This document shows, in pieces, positions 54,777 through 62,440 of a DNA stretch of 64,000 nucleotides. The translations under genes and the position numbers were made by a program. This DNA is from Lentzea jiangxiensis (GTDB lineage: Bacteria > Actinomycetota > Actinomycetes > Mycobacteriales > Pseudonocardiaceae). The notes under the pieces were generated by a model that worked only from the letters and a program-made list of their open reading frames with translations, was not told the DNA's origin and did not search any database. Position 1 is the first letter of the stretch; every line of letters begins with the position of its first letter. The stretch covers positions 248,001 through 312,000 of the forward strand of contig NZ_FNIX01000001.1 of the NCBI RefSeq assembly GCF_900104175.1, in the 5' to 3' direction.

Positions 54777-55941
54777 GGAGCACCCGCACCTCTCCGACGT
54801 TCGCCCGAACGTCCAGGTCGATCTTCAGTCCACCCTCGCCGTCGCCACCCAGGTCGACGCCCTCGACCTGCACGTTGCCGCCGTCGGCCGTCCTGCCGAG
54901 GCAGTCGAGGTCGCCGATGGAGGACGCCTCGCAGTGGAACGTCACGTCGGCGTTCTTCGCCACGTGCACGGTCATGTCGCCGAGCTCGGACTCGACGGCG
55001 GTCTTCACCGAACCGGAGTCCGGCAGCTGCCGCAGGTCGATCATCACGCTGCCGACGCCGAGCTCGTACTTCTCCTTGACCTCGCTGAGGTTCTGCGGGG
55101 TCACCTTGAGGTCGCCGACGCTGGGCCGGCCGTCGAAGTCGACCGCCGTCATGCCGAAGCCGACGACCGACAGCGGGACTAGCAGCCAGATCAGGCTGCG
55201 ACCGCCGCCGGTGAACGAGCCGACCAGCAGGCCCGCGGCCAGCACCGCGATCACCAGGCCGATCACGTGCGCCACGGTGAACCACGGCACCCACGCCCCG
55301 GCGATCGCGGACGCGGCCACCACCAGCGTCGCCACGCCCAGCGTCACACCGGCCACGCGCGGCTTGCGCGGACGGGGTGCCGGCGGCTGCGGCTTCGGTG
55401 CCGGTTCCGGCAGGTCCCACGCGAACGGCGCGGCGCCCAGCGGGTCCCAGGCCGGTGCGCCCGGCACCGGGGGTGTCAGCGGCGGTTCGGCGAGCGTCGC
55501 GGCCGGCTGCAGGTGGCCGCGGTTCTTCTGCAGCAGGTAGATGCAGGCCACCGAGGCCGCGATCGTCACGAAGACCTGGAACCCGCCGCTGCCGAACGTG
55601 AACGCGAGCGCGGGGAACAGGAGGACGCCCAGCAGCACGGTCTGGCCCTGCGACACCGAGCTGTGGCCCTTGTTGACCAACGCCTCGAGCGGCGACACCT
55701 GGTCGCCCTCCTCCGGCAGCAGCAGCCAGCCGGCGAGGTACATCGGCAGACCGACACCACCGGACAACGCGAGCGCGACGAACGCGATCCGCACGATCAC
55801 CGGGTCGATCTGGTAGCGCAGGGCGATGCCGGTGGCCACGCCGCCGAGCTTGCGTCCTGCGCGGGGCCGCACCGGACGGTGGGCCCAGAACTCCCTGAGC
55901 GTGTCCGCCACGCCCTGCATTGCCTTCTCAGTCCCGCTCAC
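54769..55941 (-). CDS. PspC-LiaF-like envelope stress protein
   Basis: The about 390-residue protein starts at GTG 55941 (ATG 55920 is an alternative). The PspC domain (about 20-80) has RKLGGVATGIALRYQIDP and YLAGWLLLPEE. Several membrane helices and a Pro-rich loop follow. The C-terminal 120 residues (VGDLKVTPQNL, DLRQLPDSGSV, NVGEVRVL) resemble the LiaF/YvqF domain that senses envelope damage. It is divergent from a PspC-bearing histidine kinase, together a LiaFSR-like unit. Confidence 0.85.
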   Translation of the reverse strand: MSGTEKAMQGVADTLREFWAHRPVRPRAGRKLGGVATGIALRYQIDPVIVRIAFVALALSGGVGLPMYLAGWLLLPEEGDQVSPLEALVNKGHSSVSQGQTVLLGVLLFPALAFTFGSGGFQVFVTIAASVACIYLLQKNRGHLQPAATLAEPPLTPPVPGAPAWDPLGAAPFAWDLPEPAPKPQPPAPRPRKPRVAGVTLGVATLVVAASAIAGAWVPWFTVAHVIGLVIAVLAAGLLVGSFTGGGRSLIWLLVPLSVVGFGMTAVDFDGRPSVGDLKVTPQNLSEVKEKYELGVGSVMIDLRQLPDSGSVKTAVESELGDMTVHVAKNADVTFHCEASSIGDLDCLGRTADGGNVQVEGVDLGGDGEGGLKIDLDVRANVGEVRVLRD

Positions 55942-56052
55942 GAGTCCAAGGTTGCGCTTTCCGCCCCGCCACCACATCAGGGACCAGCCCTGAATCAGGG
56001 AACCGGGGTCATCCCTGATGAACCGCGGACCGGGACGTGTGACGATCAGGTG

Positions 56053-57243
56053 GTGAGTGCACTGATCGAGCCGATGCGGCGTCGACGCACCGGCCGGGTG
56101 GTCGCGGGCGTGGCCGGTGGACTGGCGGACCACCTCGGTGCCCCCGTCTTCTGGGTGCGCGCGGTGTTCGCCGTCTTCGCCGCGTTCAGCGGGGTCGGGA
56201 TCATCGCCTACGGGTTGCTCTGGATGTTCGTCCCGCAGTCGGCGGTGGCGGAACCGGAGACCGACACCGACCGCAAGGAGTGGCAGCAGGCCGTCGGCCT
56301 CGCGGCTCTCGGCGTCGGCGTCGCGGTGTTCACCGGCCTGCTCGGGGGAGCGTGGAGCGGGTGGATCACCGGGCCGATCGCCGTGGCGCTCATCGGCGCC
56401 GCGGTCGTGTGGCGCGAGGCCGACGAGGCGCAGCGCCGCCGCTGGCGCGACGGTGCGTTCTCGCAGGGGAAGACGGGGATCGTGCGGACGGTGGCGGGAG
56501 GCGCGCTGGTCGTGGCGGGGGTCGCCGCGTTCCTCGTGGTGAACGACTCCGTCGCGAACCTCTCGACCGTGGTGCTCTCCGTGGTCGCCACGCTGGTCGG
56601 TGTCGCTGTGCTGACCGTGCCGCTGTGGATGCGCCTGGTGCGCGACCTCGACTCGGAGCGCCGGGCGCGCATCCGCACCGAGGAACGCGCCGAGATCGCC
56701 GCCCACCTGCACGACTCCGTGCTGCAGACCCTGGCCCTGATCCAGAAGCAGTCCGAGTCGTCGCGGGAGGTCAAGCGCCTGGCCCGCAGCCAGGAACGGG
56801 AGTTGCGCAGCTGGCTCTACGGCCGTGAGGTCGGCGAGCAGCCGCACTCCATCAGCGTCGCGATCGCCCAGGTGTGCGCGGAGGTGGAGGACGGCTTCGC
56901 CATCGCCGTCTCGCAGGTCGTGGTCGGGGACTGCGAGCTGGAGGACGGCATGTTCGCGCTCGTGCAGGCGTCGAAGGAGGCGATGGTCAACGCCGCCAAG
57001 CACGCGGGGGTGGGCGAGGTGAGCCTGTACGCCGAGGTCGAGCCGGAGAAGGTCACGGTGTTCGTGCGCGACCGGGGCAAGGGGTTCGACCCCGACACCG
57101 TCCCGGAGGACCGGCATGGCCTCGCGGGCAGCATCCGGGGGAGAATGACGAGGCACGGCGGGGAGGTGCGACTGCGCACGGCTCCGGGAGAGGGGACCGA
57201 GGTGCAGCTCGAAATGCCGAGGAAGCAGGAGGCCAGGACATGA
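56053..57243 (+). CDS. Sensor histidine kinase with N-terminal PspC domain
   Basis: The 396-residue protein starts at GTG 56053 (GTG 56050 also possible). A PspC domain (about 5-65) with RTGRVVAGVAGGLADHLG is followed by four or so membrane helices. The HisKA_3 motif AHLHDSVLQTLALIQ gives His220, and the ATPase domain has SKEAMVNAAKHAG and GKGFDPD. This is the LiaS-like kinase of a NarL-type pair with the next gene (ATGA overlap). It probably responds to cell-envelope stress together with the divergent PspC/LiaF protein. Confidence 0.9.
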   Translation: MSALIEPMRRRRTGRVVAGVAGGLADHLGAPVFWVRAVFAVFAAFSGVGIIAYGLLWMFVPQSAVAEPETDTDRKEWQQAVGLAALGVGVAVFTGLLGGAWSGWITGPIAVALIGAAVVWREADEAQRRRWRDGAFSQGKTGIVRTVAGGALVVAGVAAFLVVNDSVANLSTVVLSVVATLVGVAVLTVPLWMRLVRDLDSERRARIRTEERAEIAAHLHDSVLQTLALIQKQSESSREVKRLARSQERELRSWLYGREVGEQPHSISVAIAQVCAEVEDGFAIAVSQVVVGDCELEDGMFALVQASKEAMVNAAKHAGVGEVSLYAEVEPEKVTVFVRDRGKGFDPDTVPEDRHGLAGSIRGRMTRHGGEVRLRTAPGEGTEVQLEMPRKQEART

Positions 57244-57890
57244 GCGTGAGGGTGTTCCTGGTGGACGACCACGCGTTGTTCCGCGCGGGGGTGCGGGCGG
57301 AGCTCGACACGATCACCTCGGAGGTCGAGGTCGTCGGCGAGGCGGGCAGCGTCGGTGAGGCCGTGGCCGGCATCGCGCACCACAAGCCGGACGTCGTCCT
57401 GCTCGACGTGCACATGCCCGACGGCGGCGGTGCCGAGGTGCTGCGCCAGATCCGCACCAAGATCCCCGAGGTCACGTTCCTCGCGCTGTCGGTCTCCGAC
57501 GCCGCCGAGGACGTCATCAACGTCATCCGCGCCGGTGCCCGGGGCTACGTGACGAAGACGATCTCCAGCCAGGAGCTGGTCAGGGCCGTCGTGCGGGTCT
57601 CGGAGGGCGACGCGGTGTTCTCGCCGCGACTGGCCGGGTTCGTGCTGGACGCGTTCGCCGACCGGCCGGGAGCCGCGCCGATCAGCGATCCCGAGCTCGA
57701 CCTGCTGACGCCGCGCGAGCGGGACGTCCTGCGGCTGCTCGCCCGCGGCTACGCCTACAAGGAGATCGCGTCCGAGCTGTTCATCAGCGTGAAGACGGTC
57801 GAGACGCACGTGTCGAGCGTCCTGCGCAAGACGCAGCTCTCCAACCGCTACGAGCTCTCCCGCTGGGCCACCGACCGCAGACTGGTCTGA
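57240..57890 (+). CDS. NarL/LuxR-type response regulator
   Basis: The 216-residue regulator has an intact receiver (D9-D10, phospho-acceptor D56 in LLDVHMP, Lys in TKTI) and a LuxR helix-turn-helix, LTPRERDVLRLLARGYAYKEIA. ATG 57240 overlaps the kinase stop. It is the partner of the PspC-bearing kinase and likely activates the divergent pspC operon. Confidence 0.93.
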   Translation: MSVRVFLVDDHALFRAGVRAELDTITSEVEVVGEAGSVGEAVAGIAHHKPDVVLLDVHMPDGGGAEVLRQIRTKIPEVTFLALSVSDAAEDVINVIRAGARGYVTKTISSQELVRAVVRVSEGDAVFSPRLAGFVLDAFADRPGAAPISDPELDLLTPRERDVLRLLARGYAYKEIASELFISVKTVETHVSSVLRKTQLSNRYELSRWATDRRLV

Positions 57891-57895
57891 GGGAC

Positions 57896-58477
57896 TTGAT
57901 CGGGAAGGTCGCCCGCGGCGCCACCGAGGTGCTGGCGCCGTGGGTCTGGGTGGTCCTGCTGCCGTTCGTGGTGGCGGCCGCGACCGAGAGCTTCTGGAAG
58001 ACGCTGCTGTGGGGGTTCGTGGTCGCCATGACGGCGTCCATCATCCCGATGGCCGTCATCGTGCGTGGCGCCCGCAGGGGGAGGTGGGACGGCCACCACG
58101 TCACGAACCGCGAGGGCAGGGTGGTTCCGCTGGTCACGGCCGGCGCGTCGCTGACGGCCGGCACGGTGGTCATGGTCCTGGGCGGTGCGCCCCGGTCGGT
58201 GCTGGCGCTCGCGGGCAGCATGTTCGCGTCGCTGGTCGTCACCATCGCGATCACGTTCGGCCTGCGGTGGAAGATCTCGCTGCACGCCGCCGTGGCGTGG
58301 GCGGCGGTGGTGACGCTGACGGTCGTCCACGGACCGTGGTGGCTGCTGATCGCGCTGCCCGCCGCGCTGGTGGCGTGGTCGCGGGTCGAGCTGGGTGACC
58401 ACACGACGGCGCAGGTGCTGGCGGGGTCGGTGATGGGCGTGGTCGTGGGTGGCGGCAGCTTCTGGCTGCTCAGCTGA
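57896..58477 (+). CDS. PAP2-superfamily-like membrane protein
   Basis: The 193-residue protein starts at TTG 57896, 5 nt after the regulator, so it is probably co-transcribed. It has five to six membrane helices. KISLHAAVAW and WSRVELGDHTTAQVLAG match the second (SxH) and third (SRxxxxxHxxxQ/DVxxG) phosphatase motifs of PAP2 enzymes; the first KxxxxxxRP motif is not evident. It may act on undecaprenyl-phosphate-type lipids or be non-catalytic. It overlaps the convergent kinase by 8 nt. Confidence 0.75.
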   Translation: MIGKVARGATEVLAPWVWVVLLPFVVAAATESFWKTLLWGFVVAMTASIIPMAVIVRGARRGRWDGHHVTNREGRVVPLVTAGASLTAGTVVMVLGGAPRSVLALAGSMFASLVVTIAITFGLRWKISLHAAVAWAAVVTLTVVHGPWWLLIALPAALVAWSRVELGDHTTAQVLAGSVMGVVVGGGSFWLLS

Positions 58478-59756
58478 CCCGCCGCGAGCTGACGATCTTC
58501 ATCTCGTTGTTCACGTTGCCGACCTCGATGTCGTACGTGCCGTTCTCGGTGACGTTGTTCTTCGTGGTGATCAGGCCGATGCTGACCATCCAGTTCGCGC
58601 CCTCCGACCGGACGGTGCCGGGGCCCGCGAGGTCGACCTTCGAGTAGGCGCTCCACCGCTTCAGGTAGTCGCCCCTCGGCTCGGCCGCGTTGCCCCTCAG
58701 GTTCTCCCACGCCTTCTCGGCGTTCGCGGGCAGCAACCGGTAGTGGGCCTGCACGAAGTCGTTCGCCTGGTCGGCGGAGAAGACGACGTACCTGGTCTGC
58801 ACGCCGTCCGGGAAGTCCGCGGTGACCGGGCTGACGTCTTCGCCCGTGCCGCCCCAGTACGCGGCGGCCGCGCCACCGCCGACCGCGAGCACCCCGATGA
58901 TCGCGAGGATGACCAGGATGCGCCGGTTCGGCGGCTTGAGCGCGCGTTCCCGCTGCGGGATCACCAGCGGCTGCGACGGCTGCGGCTCGGCGGCCAGCAG
59001 GTCGGCCGCCTCCTGCGCGGTGGGCCGGTCCTGCGGGTCCTGGGAGAGCAGCCGCATCAGCAACGGCGTCAGCTCGCCCGTGTTCTCGGGGTCGCGGAGC
59101 CGGCCGCTGGCGGCGCGGTAGAGGAGGCCGAAGCTGTTGTCGCTGGGCCCGAAGACGGACTCGCCCTCGATGGTCGTGTAGATCGTGGCGCCGAGCGAGA
59201 ACACGTCGGAGGCCTCACCGGGCTGCTCACCGCGGGCCACCTCGGGGGCGAGGTACGCGGGCGTACCCGAGATCACGCCGGTGTCGGTCATCGTGCCGTC
59301 GCCGGTCGCCTTGGAGATGCCGAAGTCGGTGATCTTGACCGTGCCGTCGTGGCCGATCAGGACGTTGCCAGGCTTGATGTCGCGGTGGACCAGACCGGCG
59401 GCGTGCGCCGCGGCCAGCGCGGAGGCGACCTTCGCACCGATGCTCGCGGCCTGGGCCGGCTTGAGCGGCCCCCGCTCGGCGATCAGCGCCGAGAGGCTCT
59501 GCGAGGCCAGGTACTCCATGACGATCCACGGCTCCTCGCCGTCGCTCGCCACGACGTCGAACACCGCGATCGCGTGCTGGTGGTGCAGCCGGGCGGCGTT
59601 GCGGGCCTCCCGCATCGCGCGCTGCTGGTCACCCGTGACGAGCTGCTTGACCGCGACCTCGCGGGCCAGCACCTCGTCGCGTGCTCGCCAGACCACCCCC
59701 ATCGCCCCGCTGCCGATGCGCTCGAGCAGCGTGTAGCGGCCCCCGATGGTTGTCAC
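58470..59756 (-). CDS. Receptor-type serine/threonine protein kinase
   Basis: The 428-residue Hanks kinase starts at ATG 59756. The kinase domain (about 8-265) has GSGAMG, Lys37 in VAVKQL, HRDIKPGN (Asp126), DFG (Asp144) and YLAPE. A membrane helix (about 282-304) leads to an outside domain of about 120 residues with HYRLLPANAEKAWENL, an NTF2-like sensor. A second kinase with the same plan lies at 62441-64000. Its signal is unknown. Confidence 0.92.
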   Translation of the reverse strand: MTTIGGRYTLLERIGSGAMGVVWRARDEVLAREVAVKQLVTGDQQRAMREARNAARLHHQHAIAVFDVVASDGEEPWIVMEYLASQSLSALIAERGPLKPAQAASIGAKVASALAAAHAAGLVHRDIKPGNVLIGHDGTVKITDFGISKATGDGTMTDTGVISGTPAYLAPEVARGEQPGEASDVFSLGATIYTTIEGESVFGPSDNSFGLLYRAASGRLRDPENTGELTPLLMRLLSQDPQDRPTAQEAADLLAAEPQPSQPLVIPQRERALKPPNRRILVILAIIGVLAVGGGAAAAYWGGTGEDVSPVTADFPDGVQTRYVVFSADQANDFVQAHYRLLPANAEKAWENLRGNAAEPRGDYLKRWSAYSKVDLAGPGTVRSEGANWMVSIGLITTKNNVTENGTYDIEVGNVNNEMKIVSSRRVS

Positions 59757-59978
59757 ACCCTGAGACTAATCAATCGCACAGACGAGCTTCCGCGGTTCCC
59801 CGCTCACGGGGTGGTGCGGATCGCACGGAGCCGATCCACCGGTGGGGACCCGCTTCCGGGACTTCCCCGGTGTTGCCGCCGTTCGCCGGTGGTCTCCCGC
59901 GACGAGCTGGTCGGCCACGCTGCCCCGCGTGCCGGCACCTCGTCCCGCGCCCTGGTGACCACCACGAGCCCGCCGGTC

Positions 59979-60398
59979 CTAGTCAATCGTCGAGACCAGC
60001 TTCTGCAGCTCCCGGTCGAAGTCGATCCACAGGTCCTCCTCGCCCGGCTGGACGACGTCGTAGGAGGCGTCCAGGAACTCCGCCACGTCCTCGGCGACGG
60101 CGCTGAGGATGGCGAACCCCGTCGGCGCGTTCAGCTCGACCAGGACGCGCTCCGGGTCGTCGGAGGCGGGCCGGACGAGGATGTCGCCCTCACCGGACGG
60201 CGTCAGCAGGCCGTCGGCCAGCAGGTCGCGGGCGAACATCCACTCCACGCGGCCGGAGCCGGTGAAGAAGAGGACGGCGACCGCGTAGGGGTCCTCCGCG
60301 TCGTAGACGAGCTCGGCCTCGACCGGGGCGGGAGCCGCTCCGGGGGCTAGGAGCTGAAAAGTCGTCCGCGTGGTGACCTTCAGGTTTCCGTTGTTCAT
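59979..60398 (-). CDS. ssgB: SsgA-family sporulation/cell division regulator (SsgB-like)
   Basis: The 139-residue protein has the SALP pattern: basic start, VEAELVYDAEDPYAVAVLFF, GRVEWMFARDLLADGL and the acid tail with FLDASYDVVQPGEED. SsgB recruits FtsZ to sporulation septa in Streptomyces; non-streptomycete genomes usually keep only the SsgB-type member. ATG 60398 is natural. The 222 bp between its stop and the kinase start hold no visible feature. Confidence 0.88.
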   Translation of the reverse strand: MNNGNLKVTTRTTFQLLAPGAAPAPVEAELVYDAEDPYAVAVLFFTGSGRVEWMFARDLLADGLLTPSGEGDILVRPASDDPERVLVELNAPTGFAILSAVAEDVAEFLDASYDVVQPGEEDLWIDFDRELQKLVSTID

Positions 60399-60519
60399 GT
60401 CGATGTCCTTCTCGGGCTGTTCTCCAAGTCCGCTTACAAAGAGGAGACGGCCGAGCGGCCCGATAAGGACGCAATTCGTCTCGGATCCATCCTATTGGGG
60501 GAGACGTACGTCTCACCGG

Positions 60520-61446
60520 TCAGCGTTTGACCAGGTCGCGCGTCTCGTTTGGTGAGATGGTCCGGCCGGTCGAGACGGGCTTGCGGCGGGTCAGCGCGAC
60601 GCCCACGAGCACCACCAGCATGCCGATGACGACCCTCGCGTTGAGCTGCTCGCCGAGGAAGACCGCTCCGAGGAGCACCGAGACGACAGGCAAGAGGTAA
60701 CCGACGGTGGTCGCCGTCGTGGCGCCCTCGTCGGCGATGACGCGGTAGTTGAGGATGAACGCGACGCCGGTGCCCAGGACGCCCAGGACCGTGACGGCGA
60801 CGATGCCCACCCAGTGCAGGTGCAGCGGCTGCAGGCCGCCGAACGGCAGGGCGAGCAGCAGCATCCCCATCGCTGTCGTCAGCTGCATGGCGGCGAGCTG
60901 GGTCGAGGTGGCACCGGTGCCGACCAGGAAGCGGCCGGCGTAGGAGTAGCCGACGGCGTAGCTCGCGGCGCCGATGAGGCAGAGCACCGCGCCCCAGCTC
61001 GCGATGCTGTCGGCCGACTGCCACGGCGCGAAGATCAGCAGCACGCCGCCGAAACCGAGCGCGAGACCGAGGACGCGAACCAGGTTGCTGATTCTTTCGC
61101 TGCCGAGCACGAGGCCGATGGCCAGCGCGAAGAGCGGCGTCGTGGAGTTGAGCACCCCGGAGACGCCCGAGTCGACGGTCTGGCCGCCGAACGCGAAGAG
61201 CGTGAACGGCACGGCGCTGCCGAAGAAGGCCACGAACAGCATGTGCGCCCAGATCCCGCGCTCACGGGGCAGCGTCATCCTCGCCGTGGCGAGCACGACG
61301 AACAGCACGACCGCTCCGAAGAACGTCCGCACGAGCGAGATCTGCAAGGGGGCCAGGCTGCCGAGCGCGAGCTTCATCCACAGGAAGCTGGATCCCCACA
61401 GCAGGGCGAGCACGCCCATCCTGATCAACGTTCCGCGTTGGTTCAC
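60520..61446 (-). CDS. EamA/DMT-family transporter
   Basis: The 308-residue protein has ten membrane helices in two EamA repeats (LLWGSSFLWMKLALG, then SYAVGYSYAGRFL) and a basic cytoplasmic tail. It is likely an exporter of small metabolites or amino acids. GTG 61446 is the start. It is divergent from a LysR-type gene, which probably controls it. Confidence 0.9.
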   Translation of the reverse strand: MNQRGTLIRMGVLALLWGSSFLWMKLALGSLAPLQISLVRTFFGAVVLFVVLATARMTLPRERGIWAHMLFVAFFGSAVPFTLFAFGGQTVDSGVSGVLNSTTPLFALAIGLVLGSERISNLVRVLGLALGFGGVLLIFAPWQSADSIASWGAVLCLIGAASYAVGYSYAGRFLVGTGATSTQLAAMQLTTAMGMLLLALPFGGLQPLHLHWVGIVAVTVLGVLGTGVAFILNYRVIADEGATTATTVGYLLPVVSVLLGAVFLGEQLNARVVIGMLVVLVGVALTRRKPVSTGRTISPNETRDLVKR

Positions 61447-61477
61447 GGGTCCACCATGCGCCTGGACACGCGTGAAA

Positions 61478-61490
61478 ACAATTTAATTGT
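61478..61490. promoter_or_regulatory. AT-rich palindrome between EamA and LysR genes
   Basis: ACAATT-T-AATTGT is a perfect palindrome, 31 bp before the transporter start and 37 bp before the LysR start. It is a good candidate LysR box in otherwise GC-rich DNA. Confidence 0.65.
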
Positions 61491-61527
61491 GGTGGGAAAC
61501 CTTTAAGCAGCGCTGTACGGTCGAGGC

Positions 61528-62430
61528 ATGCTGGACGTGCGTCGCATGCAGGTTCTCCGAGCGGTCGTGACCACGGGCTCCATCACCGCGGCCGCGACCA
61601 ACCTCGGCTACACGCCCTCCGCCATCTCGCAGCAGGTCGCGGGCCTGGAGAAGCAGGCGGGCCTGCCGCTGCTCGAACGGGTCGGCAGGGGTGTGCGGCC
61701 CACCGCCGCCGGTCGTCTGCTCACCGAGCACGCCGGGCGGCTCGCCGAGCAGCTGGCCGAGGCCGAGAGCGCCCTCGCGGCGTTGCGCAACGGCTGCGCC
61801 GGCACGCTGCGCGTCCGTTACTTCGCGACGGCGGGAGCGGCGCTCGTGCCGCCCGCGGTGGCGACGTTCCGGGCGGAGCGGTCGGGCGTCGAACTCGACC
61901 TGAAGCTCACCGAGCCCTACGACCCGTTCGAGGAGCTCGCCGCGGGCCGCGCCGACGTGGCGATCACCGTCCTCGAACCCGGTGACCCGGCGCCGGAGGG
62001 CGTGATCGCCCGCCACCTGCTCGCGGACCCGTTCTACGCCGTGCTGCCGCGAGGCCACGCGCTGGCCCGCAAGCGCGTGCTCGACCTCGGCGAACTGGCC
62101 GACGAGCCGTGGATCGACGCGGACTGCGGTGCCACCGGCCCATGCGCGAACCTCGTCACGAACGCGTGCGCGGGAGCCGGGTTCGCGCCCAAGGTCGCCG
62201 TGGAGAGCGACGACTACGCGACCGCCCAGGGCTTCGTGGCGGCCGGGCTCGGCGTCACGATCATCCCGAGGCTCGGCCTCGGCTACGCGCATCCGGGCGT
62301 CGTGCTGCGCAAGGTGCGCAATCCCGAGCCGGTGCGGCACATCCACGTCGTCTACCGCGAGGACGCCGCGTGGAACCCCGCCGTGGTGAGCCTGGCGGAA
62401 GCGCTCGAGAAGGCCGCGCGGGCCAGCTGA
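61528..62430 (+). CDS. LysR-family transcriptional regulator
   Basis: The 300-residue protein has the N-terminal winged helix (MLDVRRMQVLRAVVTTGS, SAISQQVAGLEKQAG) and a type-2 periplasmic-binding-like effector domain (about 90-295). It is divergent from the EamA transporter, the usual arrangement for an exporter and its regulator. The effector is unknown. Its stop is 10 bp from the stop of the convergent kinase gene. Confidence 0.93.
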   Translation: MLDVRRMQVLRAVVTTGSITAAATNLGYTPSAISQQVAGLEKQAGLPLLERVGRGVRPTAAGRLLTEHAGRLAEQLAEAESALAALRNGCAGTLRVRYFATAGAALVPPAVATFRAERSGVELDLKLTEPYDPFEELAAGRADVAITVLEPGDPAPEGVIARHLLADPFYAVLPRGHALARKRVLDLGELADEPWIDADCGATGPCANLVTNACAGAGFAPKVAVESDDYATAQGFVAAGLGVTIIPRLGLGYAHPGVVLRKVRNPEPVRHIHVVYREDAAWNPAVVSLAEALEKAARAS

Positions 62431-62440
62431 CCCGCGCCTC

